Shown: positions 10,288 to 22,036 of the stretch, in pieces
Position numbering within the stretch: position 1 is the first letter of the stretch
How the letters are laid out: each line of letters opens with the position of its first letter
NCBI GenBank assembly: GCA_913053655.1
Contig: CAJXFW010000008.1
Coordinates: forward strand, 1 to 36,232
Direction: 5' to 3'
Length of the DNA stretch: 36,232 nucleotides
DNA from: an uncultured Thiogranum sp.
GTDB lineage: Bacteria; Pseudomonadota; Gammaproteobacteria; DSM-19610
Position numbers and translations under genes: made by a program
The notes under the pieces: model-generated
What the model saw: the letters and a program-made list of their open reading frames with translations, nothing else
Databases searched by the model: none
Told to the model about the DNA's origin: nothing

Positions 10288-12180
10288 CTAGAAGAAGTGA
10301 TTATAGCTGAGGCCGACTTCATTGAAATCCCTGTCGTCATGCCATTCGCGTTTGAATTTGAGGCGCAACGCGTTATCGCGCGATAACACCAGGTTCTGGA
10401 TAAAGGAGAATTTCAGGCGGTATTCACCACCGGCGAACCGTTCAGCGTGGAACTCCGCACGGCCGGTGCCGATCTTGCCGTGGTAAAGACTACCTATTGC
10501 CGCGCCCAGCGCAGGCTCGATCCAGGTGCCAAACGTGGAGTTGGCTTCCAGGCGCCCGGTCAGTAGGGTGTAGACAGCTCCGTCGTCGAGCAGTGGCCAG
10601 GAATAACCGCCACCGCCGGAAATATGCGCGACCGGTCTGTCCTGATCATCCGAGTAGACGCGTTCAAGTCCACCGCGTATGCGCCAGGATATCGGTTTAA
10701 AGAAACGGCTGCGAGGGGTCAGGGAAAAGATGTCTGCGAAGTCAGCTTGTTGAACAACGACAGTGCCGGAAGAATTTTTACGGCGTAAAACAATGTTGGC
10801 AATATTGATCTGTGCGCCACGCAGATAACCCGACTCGTTGTCTTCCAGGCTGTGGTAGGACATCCTGAATCCCAGTTCGGTCCAGGCCTTGCCGCGTCTT
10901 TCCAGGGCGCCGAATGTCACGCGTTTGGAATGATGTCCACTTTCAGGCCTGACGGGTGCAGTGATTTCCTGTGCTTCCCCGGGTGGGTAACGATTTAGCA
11001 TGGCCAGTAAGCGGTAGCTTTTCTTCGCAACCAGTGGGTCACGCACCTTGCGGTTCTGGCGCAGACGCAGCAGCTTGTAGGTAGTCTCCAGTAATAGCTT
11101 TTGCCGTGCGGCAGGGATGGACTGAAAGTCCGGGTTATGTTCATCGATGGGCTGGTCGAGCAGTTTCTCCAGCCGTGCGTAATCATCCTCGGGCAGTTCC
11201 TCTATCATCTGTTTTACGATAGTTTGCTGTGACGGGCGGAAAAAGGCTCCCTCCACAAAGCCGGTACGTTCCACTGCGCGTACAGTATCTACCGGTATGG
11301 CGGTAAGCACGAATTCATCGGTCAGCTCGACGCCGGGTCTGGCGACCTCGAGCAGTTCCAGTAACCGGTAGGAACAGTTTTCGGTGAAGAAATAATAGTC
11401 GAAATTGATCTCTTTCAGTTCCCACAGGTGGGTCACCATAGTCTCGACTTCGGCGGGTTGCAGGTTCAGTTTATACTCCCAGATGTCGCGCTTCTCGATC
11501 TGGTTGTATTCCTGGATTTTTTTAAAATAGGGTGTCACGATAAACTGCCCCGGGTAGCCGCCCGTCAGTCCTTTCCAGGCGTAGGACATGGAATTGTCGC
11601 CGTCGGTAATATTTGCCCCGAAATTCACCGCATAGGAGAGCCAGTCGGACCAGTTTTCGTCATCGGCGGGGTCCAGGCGCAGCAGGGTGTGACCGAACAT
11701 GGATGACGGACTGTTGAGCTGGTAGGTGGGAAACACCATGGTAACGCTCTCGGCGTGGATCAGCCTCCGCCACTTGGCGTAGTCGCTGCAATTGACGGCA
11801 GGCAGTCGCCCGGTATCGATTTTCAGGTGTTTTGCGAGCCAGTTAAAGCGTGCTGGAAAGCGGCACAGCGCGTGCTCGTTACCGGTGGTCTGTGTGGTGA
11901 AAAAGGCTGCCAGGGTTGCGTTGAGCTCGTGCTGCGGGCTGGTCTTGCCATCAGGCGCATAGAAGAAGTGTGCATCATCGACCGAGCTTGTAAAACCTTT
12001 CTGCACAAGGCCCGAGGCCCGGTAGTGTCCCAGGTTCATCCATTCCTGATTGCGCCACAGCACTTTATCAGCTGCACGCTCTTGCAGCTCTTCTATATAG
12101 GATGTTTGATTTGTGTCAGCTGTTACTGTTGTAGAGAATGTCCAGATTAGCAACGGCAGGATAGTTGAGGGCGGGCGCAT
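10288..12180 (-). CDS. DUF4105 / Lnb N-terminal periplasmic-domain-like protein
   Basis: Signal peptide; SSMFGHTLLRLD, YFFTENCSYRLLELLEVARPG typical of this family; C-terminal beta-rich region ending in F. Confidence 0.78.
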   Translation of the reverse strand: MRPPSTILPLLIWTFSTTVTADTNQTSYIEELQERAADKVLWRNQEWMNLGHYRASGLVQKGFTSSVDDAHFFYAPDGKTSPQHELNATLAAFFTTQTTGNEHALCRFPARFNWLAKHLKIDTGRLPAVNCSDYAKWRRLIHAESVTMVFPTYQLNSPSSMFGHTLLRLDPADDENWSDWLSYAVNFGANITDGDNSMSYAWKGLTGGYPGQFIVTPYFKKIQEYNQIEKRDIWEYKLNLQPAEVETMVTHLWELKEINFDYYFFTENCSYRLLELLEVARPGVELTDEFVLTAIPVDTVRAVERTGFVEGAFFRPSQQTIVKQMIEELPEDDYARLEKLLDQPIDEHNPDFQSIPAARQKLLLETTYKLLRLRQNRKVRDPLVAKKSYRLLAMLNRYPPGEAQEITAPVRPESGHHSKRVTFGALERRGKAWTELGFRMSYHSLEDNESGYLRGAQINIANIVLRRKNSSGTVVVQQADFADIFSLTPRSRFFKPISWRIRGGLERVYSDDQDRPVAHISGGGGYSWPLLDDGAVYTLLTGRLEANSTFGTWIEPALGAAIGSLYHGKIGTGRAEFHAERFAGGEYRLKFSFIQNLVLSRDNALRLKFKREWHDDRDFNEVGLSYNHFF

Positions 12181-12187
12181 ATCGGTA

Positions 12188-12222
12188 TAAAAAATGCCCT
12201 GTATCCGGGGATGATACAGGGC
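12188..12222 (-). terminator. Rho-independent terminator for the DUF3015-like gene
   Basis: Perfect 10-bp stem gccctgtatc (12196-12205)/gatacagggc (12213-12222), 7-nt loop; on the minus strand the stem is followed by ATTTTTTAT. Confidence 0.8.
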
Positions 12223-12250
12223 ACCTTTGTGACGTTTTAAATGGACAGAA

Positions 12251-12733
12251 CTAGACTGCGTACTTTGCCAGACGCGGATCGCTTTTCATAACTGTGTTTA
12301 CTGCAGTCAGAGCCTGTTCCGCCGTCACATCTTCATTGGGGAAAATGGTGGTGAAGTTTTCATGCATCACCTGGGAAAAAGTTGTACGGTCTTGCTGCTC
12401 AACACCGATCATTACGGCTACGGCATTCAGTGCGTCTCCATGTCCACGGGCCACATCCTCGGAAAATTCATCCATAATTTCTGCTGCGCTGGCCATGGAA
12501 TCACCGCCATAGGTCAGTGTTCCGCCTGTCGAACAGCCGTTGGTGCCACTGGTCATGCCAAACGTTTTGTTGCCGGATGTACCGTTGGTGGTACTGGCCA
12601 GGAAATGAGGGCCGCCTCCAGTCTGGCCTTCAAACAGCATGTTGCCCCAGCCGCAATCCGGTCCACCGGGGGCCTCAGCAAAAGCAGCTGACGATGCGAT
12701 CAGTAGAACAGTTCCTGCAAAAATTCTCTTCAT
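12251..12733 (-). CDS. DUF3015 family secreted protein
   Basis: Signal peptide MKRIFAGTVLLIASSAAFA; GPDCGWGNMLF..., TSGTNGCSTGGTLTYG pattern of the DUF3015 family. Confidence 0.78.
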   Translation of the reverse strand: MKRIFAGTVLLIASSAAFAEAPGGPDCGWGNMLFEGQTGGGPHFLASTTNGTSGNKTFGMTSGTNGCSTGGTLTYGGDSMASAAEIMDEFSEDVARGHGDALNAVAVMIGVEQQDRTTFSQVMHENFTTIFPNEDVTAEQALTAVNTVMKSDPRLAKYAV

Positions 12734-12914
12734 CCGTAAATCTCCTCGAGGTTAAAATAACGGTGGCCACTCATGAATAGCCAACTTTGATGGTATAACG
12801 ATCATCAACAGTGGGCAACTGGAGAAATATGCATGCGCCGGGAATAACGCTGGCTGACATTTGTCTTACTGTGGCAGAATCAGACGTAGTCTGAGCAGGC
12901 GCATGGGGCAGAGT

Positions 12915-13769
12915 ATGAGTGACAGTGATCGCGATGTGTCGTCTTCTACATCAGCATCGGGTTCCGGTACGACCCGACTTGTAATCAATGGGCAACGCCT
13001 GCCCGGAAGAATCTTTGTCTTTTGCCTGGTGATCGAACTCTCCTTTGTCCTGCTTGATGCGGTCGTGAATTATGGAGAGCTTACCAGGCTTGGTCCGATT
13101 CGGCGTTTGTTCAATATTACTCGCGAAGATGGCCTGGCTACCTGGTTCATGGTTGCCCAGACTTTTGTGGCGGCTCTTGTCCTGTGGTTAATCTTTCTGG
13201 TTTATCGCAGTCGCTGTTACGGGAGAGGGAAGGTCATTGCGTGGGGGTTTCTGGCAGGGTTCTTTACCTATATGTCAGCGGATGACGGGGCAAAAATCCA
13301 CGAGCGAATGGGTTCGGTATTTTCGGAGCTGCATTCGTCTGCTGGATCAGTTCCTTCCGGTGACCTGCCCGGGCGGTTGCAGGCGATATTTCCCAGCTAT
13401 GACTGGCAGCTGGTCGCGCTGCCTCTGCTGGCTGGTGCCGGTCTGTTCATGCTGATCTTCCTGCTGCACGAGTTAGGTGACCGGAAAGGGCGGGTGCTGC
13501 TGTTGCTTGCAGTGGGTTTTATGACTATTGCGGTCGGACTCGATTTTATCGAAGGACTGGACGATTCCCATGCCTGGAATATACAGGTCGGGATAAGAGA
13601 AGCTTTTGATCTCAGCAAATATACCGTCCGGCATTTCGCCAAATCGCTGGAAGAATTCCTGGAGATGGTGGCTATTTCGCTGTTGCTGGTGTTGTTTGTC
13701 CGCCATTTGATACGGGTAGTTGAGTCGTATCTGGTCGTTGATTTCCGCGGCCGGAAGGCGCCGGAATGA
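12915..13769 (+). CDS. Multi-pass membrane protein of unknown function
   Basis: Several hydrophobic segments; TYMSADDGAKIHERMGS motif; probable ATG at 12915. Confidence 0.65.
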   Translation: MSDSDRDVSSSTSASGSGTTRLVINGQRLPGRIFVFCLVIELSFVLLDAVVNYGELTRLGPIRRLFNITREDGLATWFMVAQTFVAALVLWLIFLVYRSRCYGRGKVIAWGFLAGFFTYMSADDGAKIHERMGSVFSELHSSAGSVPSGDLPGRLQAIFPSYDWQLVALPLLAGAGLFMLIFLLHELGDRKGRVLLLLAVGFMTIAVGLDFIEGLDDSHAWNIQVGIREAFDLSKYTVRHFAKSLEEFLEMVAISLLLVLFVRHLIRVVESYLVVDFRGRKAPE

Positions 13770-13782
13770 AACCTGTCTACAT

Positions 13783-14310
13783 TTATCCCGACTTTCCGGT
13801 TTCCACCGGCCAGCGTCGAAAGGTCCCGTTACCGCATTTCGGGCAGTCGGGAATGCGCACCGTATGGTGAAAGTGCAGCGACTCATTGCACGATGAACAA
13901 TACAACGTGCCGGGACCGGTGACTTCGCCGCTGTGATAGGGCGGGTCCTTGTCGAGTTCTTCTTGCAGCTCCAGCCACTCGATTGCTGTTCGATCGGCGA
14001 CCAGGCTGAAAAGCTCCAGCAGGCGATCCTCGATTCGGTCGATATCAAAGCGCAGCCAGTCGCCCAGTTCGTGGCTGGTTTCAGCCAGGTGTTGACCGGC
14101 ATCCTGAACGTCCCGTTTCAGGTAGTAGGCGACTTTTTCGGCCTCATCGTGGGTCAGTTCTTCAAGCTCTACCGCGGTCTCCCGGGCCTTATCGACACTG
14201 TGTCGAATGCTGGGCAGGGCTTTTGACCCGGCTTCTTCCAGCGCAAGGCGAATGCGCTCCATCATCTGGTTGTAGGCCTGCACGAGTTTGTCAGTAGCGG
14301 GGCTGGTCAT
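13783..14310 (-). CDS. ybeL: Zinc ribbon-containing protein (DUF1451 / YbeL-like)
   Basis: C-terminal CSSCNESLHFHHTVRIPDCPKCGNGTFRR zinc ribbon with helical N-terminus; adjacent to leuS as ybeL is in E. coli; likely ATG at 14310. Confidence 0.8.
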   Translation of the reverse strand: MTSPATDKLVQAYNQMMERIRLALEEAGSKALPSIRHSVDKARETAVELEELTHDEAEKVAYYLKRDVQDAGQHLAETSHELGDWLRFDIDRIEDRLLELFSLVADRTAIEWLELQEELDKDPPYHSGEVTGPGTLYCSSCNESLHFHHTVRIPDCPKCGNGTFRRWPVETGKSG

Positions 14311-14414
14311 GGCATTCTCCCGAATTTGTGGTGTGCTACCCGTAAGTTTAGATGCTTTAGGTGCCTCTGTGTATTGTTCGTCCGGCACGCGGTACGGTAT
14401 TCTTCGCGCTTTGA

Positions 14415-16892
<2,478 letters not shown>

Positions 16893-16908
16893 ACACGAAA
16901 GGACAGCT

Positions 16909-17532
16909 ATGACATTTAAGAAAGGTCTGATTAACCCGTCATGCCGGCGAAGGCCGGCATCCAATGCATTGAATCTCCTGGATTCCGGCCTTCGCCGGAA
17001 TGACGAAAGACGAATTAATCAGGACTTCCTTAACAGGTGCTGTAACACTTTCGCCATGCTGCTGTTGTTGACGAGTTTATCCGCCTGTGGTTTTAAACTA
17101 CGCGGCGATGTCGAATTGCCGCAGATTTTGCAGGAGACTTACATTGAATCGAAAAATCCGTTTACCGGCATGGCGCGCGCATTGCGTACTGAGCTGGAAG
17201 GCGCCGGCGCCAGGATAGTTGAAAGCAGCAAACAGGCCACAGCCGTGCTGAGAATCGTCAACGAAAAATCGGTGAATCGCATACTTTCGGTGGGTAGTAC
17301 CGGTAAGGCCAGTGAATACGAATTGTTCGATTCAGTTACCTTCGAACTCACTGACCATAAAGGCAAGGCACTGATAAGTCCCCAGAATCTGAGTATGATT
17401 CGTGATCTGGTTTTTGATGAAAACGAGTTGCTGGGCAAGGTCGCGGAGGCCGAGCAGCTGCATATAAAGATGCGCCGCAGTCTTGCCCGGCAGGTTTTTA
17501 CCCATATTAATGTAGAGCTCAAACGCCAATGA
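16909..17532 (+). CDS. lptE: LPS-assembly lipoprotein LptE
   Basis: LLLLTSLSACGFKLRGDVELP lipobox and LptE start; lies between leuS and holA; AAAGGA ribosome-binding site before ATG 16909; N-terminus extended by an inserted palindromic repeat. Confidence 0.87.
   Translation: MTFKKGLINPSCRRRPASNALNLLDSGLRRNDERRINQDFLNRCCNTFAMLLLLTSLSACGFKLRGDVELPQILQETYIESKNPFTGMARALRTELEGAGARIVESSKQATAVLRIVNEKSVNRILSVGSTGKASEYELFDSVTFELTDHKGKALISPQNLSMIRDLVFDENELLGKVAEAEQLHIKMRRSLARQVFTHINVELKRQ
16927..17022. repeat. Palindromic MITE/REP-like repeat inserted in the 5' coding region of lptE
   Basis: Arms gtcatgccggcgaaggccggcatcca (16938-16963) and tggattccggccttcgccggaatgac (16979-17004), 24/26 complementary, bracketed by outer inverted ctgattaa (16927-16934)/ttaatcag (17015-17022). 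Confidence 0.88.
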
Positions 17533-18557
17533 CGCAACTGCGCGCCGATCAGTTGAGCGCCCATCTCGGCTCCGAACTGGCACCGGTATATTTTATCCAC
17601 GGTGATGAGACCCTGCTGGTTGATGAATGTGCGGATGCAGTGCGTGTGGCAACGCGCGAGCAGGGATACAGTGATCGTCAGGTTTTTACCGTCGACCCCG
17701 GTTTTGACTGGCAGAGTCTGTTAGCCGCCGGCGACAGTCTGTCGCTGTTTTCCGAACGTCGTGTTCTCGAATTACGACTGCCGACCGGTAAGCCGGGCAG
17801 GGAGGGCGCAAAAGTATTATGCGAGTATGTTGAGCGGCCGCCTGAAGATACCGTGTTGCTGATTATCTCCGCAAAACTTGAACCCGCCGCCCGCAAAAGC
17901 AAATGGGTACAGGCGTTGGACCGGGCAGGGGTCAGTGTTGCGATCTGGCCGGTTGCTGTTGCCCAGCTGCCTGCCTGGATAGAGCAGCGCATGCGAGCGC
18001 ATGATATGCAGCCCGGTCGGGATGCGTTGCGGTTGATCGCCGAGCGCGTAGAGGGCAACCTGCTGGCTGCAGCCCAGGAAATAGAAAAACTCTATTTGCT
18101 GAACGGGCCGGGGCCGCTGGAGCTGGAGACGGTCACGGAGCTGGTCACCGACAGTGCCCGCTACGATATTTTTGGCCTGGTGGATGCGGCACTGGCAGGT
18201 GATGCACCGCACGTCCAGCGAATTCTGACCGGGCTGCGGGGCGAAGGCGTCGAGCCGGTGCTGGTGCTGTGGGCGCTGAGCCGCGAAATACGCATGCTCG
18301 CCGGTATTGCCCGGGAGCTGCAAGGTGGTGTGACGCTGGCCCGGGCGCTGGCATCGCGGCGCGTGTGGGATAAACGCAAACCCCTGATCGGCAGTGCTTT
18401 AAAGCGTATTCGCGGGCGTCAGTGGTGGACCCTGCTGCAGCGTTGTGCCGGCCTTGACCGGGTCATTAAGGGGCGTGCACCGGGCAGTGCCTGGGATGAG
18501 CTGTTACAATTGACGCTACGGCTTGCCGGTGTGGCGCCGTTACGAAATTCCGCCTGA
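17529..18557 (+). CDS. holA: DNA polymerase III subunit delta
   Basis: PVYFIHGDETLLVDE start, SLFSERRVLELRLPTGKPG; ATGA overlap with lptE; conserved context. Confidence 0.94.
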   Translation: MTQLRADQLSAHLGSELAPVYFIHGDETLLVDECADAVRVATREQGYSDRQVFTVDPGFDWQSLLAAGDSLSLFSERRVLELRLPTGKPGREGAKVLCEYVERPPEDTVLLIISAKLEPAARKSKWVQALDRAGVSVAIWPVAVAQLPAWIEQRMRAHDMQPGRDALRLIAERVEGNLLAAAQEIEKLYLLNGPGPLELETVTELVTDSARYDIFGLVDAALAGDAPHVQRILTGLRGEGVEPVLVLWALSREIRMLAGIARELQGGVTLARALASRRVWDKRKPLIGSALKRIRGRQWWTLLQRCAGLDRVIKGRAPGSAWDELLQLTLRLAGVAPLRNSA

Positions 18558-18571
18558 AACGAAGATATTTT

Positions 18572-18655
18572 TCTCGCAGAGGCGCAAAGACGCCAAGTAA
18601 GAAATTTAGTATGCTTTACCAACAATTAAGTTAGCAACTTTGCGTCTTGGCGAGA
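18572..18655. repeat. Imperfect inverted repeat between holA and proA
   Basis: tctcgcagaggcgcaaag (18572-18589) vs ctttgcgtcttggcgaga (18638-18655), 15/18 complementary; sequence style of dispersed CGCAAAGACGCCAAG repeats. Confidence 0.65.
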
Positions 18656-18689
18656 GTTATTCTTTCTGTATGGACACGAGTTAAGTGTG

Positions 18690-19973
18690 ATGAGCAAAAC
18701 AGCAGAATCCTTAAATTTTGACGTCCCCCGCTACATGCTGGAGCTGGGGCAGCGTGCGCGCACCGCTGCGCGGCTCGTTGGACGCGCAGAAAGCGGGGCA
18801 AAGAATGCAGCACTGCACGCGATCGCTGACGCCATACAGGCTGACAAGGCACACCTGGAAGCTGAAAACCGCAAAGATCTGGAAGCCGGAAAACAGCATG
18901 GCCTGGACGCCGCATTGCTCGACCGTCTCGAATTGACTGACGCGCGCATTGTCGGCATGGCCGAAGGTCTGCGTCAAATAGCAGCACTGGCCGATCCGGT
19001 GGGTTCCATCAGCGATATGGACTACCGACCCTCGGGTATCCAGGTCGGGCGTATGCGCGTACCACTGGGTGTCATTGGCATTATCTACGAATCGCGTCCC
19101 AACGTAACGGCAGATGCAGCGGCATTGTGCCTCAAGTCCGGTAATGCCTGTATCCTGCGTGGCGGATCGGAAGCTTTGCATTCCAATCAGGCGGTAGCAC
19201 GCTGCATAGAACGGGGCCTTGAACAGGCTGGTCTGCCGGCGACTGCCGTGCAGGTAGTTGCAACCACGGACCGGTCGGCTGTCGGTGAGTTGCTGCGACT
19301 GGAAGGATACGTCGACGTTATTGTACCAAGAGGTGGCAAGGGTCTGATCGAGCGCGTAACCGCAGAATCCCGCATCCCGGTTATCAAACACCTGCACGGT
19401 GTCTGCCATACCTATATTGATGACCAGGCTGATATCGACAAGGCAATAAAGGTTGCATTTAACGCCAAAACCCAGCGCTATGGGACCTGCAATACCATGG
19501 AAACCCTGCTGGTCGCCGCGGGTATTGCCGAGCGTGTCCTGCCGATACTCGGCAGGATGTACCAGGACGAAGGCGTGGAATTGCGCGGTTGTGAACGTAC
19601 GCAAAAAATTCTTGAGGGTATCAAGGCCGCACAGGATGCCGACTGGGACGAGGAATACCTGGCACCGATTCTGTCGCTGCGTATTGTCGATGACCTGGAC
19701 GCCGCCATGGACCATATCGATAAACATGGATCACAGCATACCGATGTAATCGTAACCGAGAACATCACGCGCGCACGTCGCTTCCTGCGCGAAGTGGATT
19801 CCAGTTCGGTTATGGTCAATGCCTCGTCCCGCTTTGCCGACGGTTTCGAGTACGGTCTCGGTGCCGAAATCGGTATCAGTACCGACAAGCTGCACGCGCG
19901 CGGCCCGGTTGGCCTGGAAGGCCTGACATCGTTGAAGTTCATCGTGCTCGGCGACGGGCATATCAGGCAGTAA
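18690..19973 (+). CDS. proA: Glutamate-5-semialdehyde dehydrogenase (gamma-glutamyl phosphate reductase)
   Basis: [86 protein letters not shown]. Confidence 0.96.
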   Translation: MSKTAESLNFDVPRYMLELGQRARTAARLVGRAESGAKNAALHAIADAIQADKAHLEAENRKDLEAGKQHGLDAALLDRLELTDARIVGMAEGLRQIAALADPVGSISDMDYRPSGIQVGRMRVPLGVIGIIYESRPNVTADAAALCLKSGNACILRGGSEALHSNQAVARCIERGLEQAGLPATAVQVVATTDRSAVGELLRLEGYVDVIVPRGGKGLIERVTAESRIPVIKHLHGVCHTYIDDQADIDKAIKVAFNAKTQRYGTCNTMETLLVAAGIAERVLPILGRMYQDEGVELRGCERTQKILEGIKAAQDADWDEEYLAPILSLRIVDDLDAAMDHIDKHGSQHTDVIVTENITRARRFLREVDSSSVMVNASSRFADGFEYGLGAEIGISTDKLHARGPVGLEGLTSLKFIVLGDGHIRQ

Positions 19974-19986
19974 TTTTTAAAAACAC

Positions 19987-20616
19987 ATGATCTGCATCTT
20001 CGGCGGCACCTTCGATCCCGTCCATTTCGGTCACCTTCGACCTGCTCTGGATGTACAACAGGCGTTGGGGATTGCCTGCGTTCACCTGTTACCCTGCCGT
20101 GTTCCGCCACACCGCGCAGCGCCTCTGGTTACAGCGGAACAACGGCTGGAACTGTTGCAGCTGGCGGTGGCAGATGAACCGGCGCTGGAAATTGATGAAC
20201 GCGAGCTGCATCGCGACGGGCCATCCTATATGGTGGATACGCTCGAATCATTACGTACAGCGCACGGCGACGAACCCGTGTGTCTGGCGTTGGGTATGGA
20301 TGCCCTGCGTGGTCTGGAACGCTGGCATCGCTGGCAGGATATTCCTGCCTTGTGTCACCTGGTGGTGATGCATCGTCCCGGTAGTCCGTGGCCGCAACAG
20401 GGCACATTAGCGGACCGGTTGAGCAGTGCATGTGTGACTGATGCCAGTGCGCTGGAAAAACAACCGGCCGGCTGCGTTATCGGGTTTCCGGTAACGCAGA
20501 TGGCTGTTTCATCAACACAGATCCGGGATCTGCTGGCAGCGGGGCAAAGCCCGCGTTATCTGTTGCCGGACGCAGTACTGAACCGGATTCGACAAGAGAA
20601 GTGGTATGCAAACTGA
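19987..20616 (+). CDS. nadD: Nicotinate-nucleotide adenylyltransferase
   Basis: [53 protein letters not shown]. Confidence 0.95.
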   Translation: MICIFGGTFDPVHFGHLRPALDVQQALGIACVHLLPCRVPPHRAAPLVTAEQRLELLQLAVADEPALEIDERELHRDGPSYMVDTLESLRTAHGDEPVCLALGMDALRGLERWHRWQDIPALCHLVVMHRPGSPWPQQGTLADRLSSACVTDASALEKQPAGCVIGFPVTQMAVSSTQIRDLLAAGQSPRYLLPDAVLNRIRQEKWYAN

Positions 20617-20959
20617 AGCATTGAAGCAAGTCGCGCAAAAAGCGCTGGATGATCTTAAAGGCATCGACATTGTTGCATTGGACGTGCGCGATATGACCTC
20701 GGTAACCGATTTCATGATTCTCGCCAGCGGCACCTCGGCCCGTCACGTCAAGTCACTGGCTGACGCCGTGGCGCTGGCGTGCAAGAAAGCAGGTGTTCCA
20801 CCAATGGGTGTCGAAGGTGAGCGCGAGGGTGAGTGGGTGCTTGTCGATCTCGGTGATGTGGTGGTACACGTCATGCAACCGCGTATTCGTGAATTCTATG
20901 CGCTGGAGAAACTCTGGACGGTCACTGAAGAGAGCCGCAGGATAAGCGAGCAGGGATGA
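20606..20959 (+). CDS. rsfS: Ribosome silencing factor
   Basis: [59 protein letters not shown]. Confidence 0.95.
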   Translation: MQTEALKQVAQKALDDLKGIDIVALDVRDMTSVTDFMILASGTSARHVKSLADAVALACKKAGVPPMGVEGEREGEWVLVDLGDVVVHVMQPRIREFYALEKLWTVTEESRRISEQG

Positions 20960-20978
20960 CGACTGATTTTCCCGGTCA

Positions 20979-21449
20979 ATGGATATAAACCTGATTGCCG
21001 TCGGGACCCGTATGCCTGCCTGGACAAATGAGGGTTACCAGGAATATGCGCGTCGTCTGCCGCGCGAATGTTGCCTGAAGCTTGTTGAAATTCCGCTGGG
21101 TCAGAGAACCCGATCCACACCCGTAGAGCGCGCAGTCAATGAAGAAGGTAAACGTATGCTGGCCGCGATTACGCCCCGGCAGCGCGTGATTGCCATGGAC
21201 GTAGCGGGCCGCTGCTGGTCGACTGAGCAACTGGCGGAGCAGCTGGTCAACTGGTTGCAGGCCGGCAGCGATGTCAGTTTGCTGGTAGGCGGACCCGACG
21301 GCTTGTCAGACAGCTGTATGGAGCGTGTCGAGCAGCGTTGGTCACTGTCCGCCCTGACGTTGCCGCATCCGCTGGTGCGCGTCTTGCTGGCCGAGCAGTT
21401 GTACCGCGCCTGGACGGTGATTAACCATCATCCCTACCACCGGTCCTGA
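20979..21449 (+). CDS. rlmH: 23S rRNA (pseudouridine1915-N3)-methyltransferase RlmH
   Basis: [13 protein letters not shown] start, [41 protein letters not shown]. Confidence 0.95.
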   Translation: MDINLIAVGTRMPAWTNEGYQEYARRLPRECCLKLVEIPLGQRTRSTPVERAVNEEGKRMLAAITPRQRVIAMDVAGRCWSTEQLAEQLVNWLQAGSDVSLLVGGPDGLSDSCMERVEQRWSLSALTLPHPLVRVLLAEQLYRAWTVINHHPYHRS

Positions 21450-21451
21450 CT

Positions 21452-22036
21452 ATGAGCGTACAGCTGATTCTGGCTTCCGCTTCGCCCCGCCGTCAGGCAT
21501 TGTTAGAGCAGGTGGGCATCGCTTTTCGGCAGCAGGTCGCAGAAATCGACGAAACTCCGCTGCATAATGAAACTGCGGAAGACTACGTGATGCGTCTGGC
21601 GCTGGAAAAAGCCCGCGCGGTTCGGCACCATTCAGATGCTGGCGGGTTACCGGTACTGGGCGCCGATACGACGGTTGTGGTCGATGGCAGGCCGTTGGGC
21701 AAACCGGACAGCCTGGCACATGCGCGGGAGATGTTGCAGCTGTTGTCAGGCCGTGAGCACCAGGTAATGACCGCAGTTGCTCTGGTGAGAGACCGGGAAG
21801 CCGTGCGGCTCAATACGAGTCGTGTGTGGTTTCGTCCACTGGGCGAAAACGAGATCGACGCCTACTGGCGCACAGGCGAACCACAGGACAAAGCCGGGGC
21901 CTACGCAATCCAGGGCCTGGGCGCGATATTTATAGAGCGGCTGGAAGGCAGTTACACGGGGGTGATGGGACTGCCTTTGCACGAAACAGACCAGCTGTTA
22001 CAGGAATTCGGTATTCAACTATTGGAACAGCACTAA
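21452..22036 (+). CDS. maf: Maf-family nucleoside triphosphate pyrophosphatase
   Basis: [71 protein letters not shown]. Confidence 0.94.
   Translation: MSVQLILASASPRRQALLEQVGIAFRQQVAEIDETPLHNETAEDYVMRLALEKARAVRHHSDAGGLPVLGADTTVVVDGRPLGKPDSLAHAREMLQLLSGREHQVMTAVALVRDREAVRLNTSRVWFRPLGENEIDAYWRTGEPQDKAGAYAIQGLGAIFIERLEGSYTGVMGLPLHETDQLLQEFGIQLLEQH

Noticed and set aside
18711-19727. 338-aa minus-strand ORF opposite proA
   Set aside because: Antisense shadow ORF; proA is unambiguous.
21826-22035. N-terminal extension of the rng ORF
   Set aside because: Overlaps maf out of frame; the real start is ATG 22036 ([22 protein letters not shown]).
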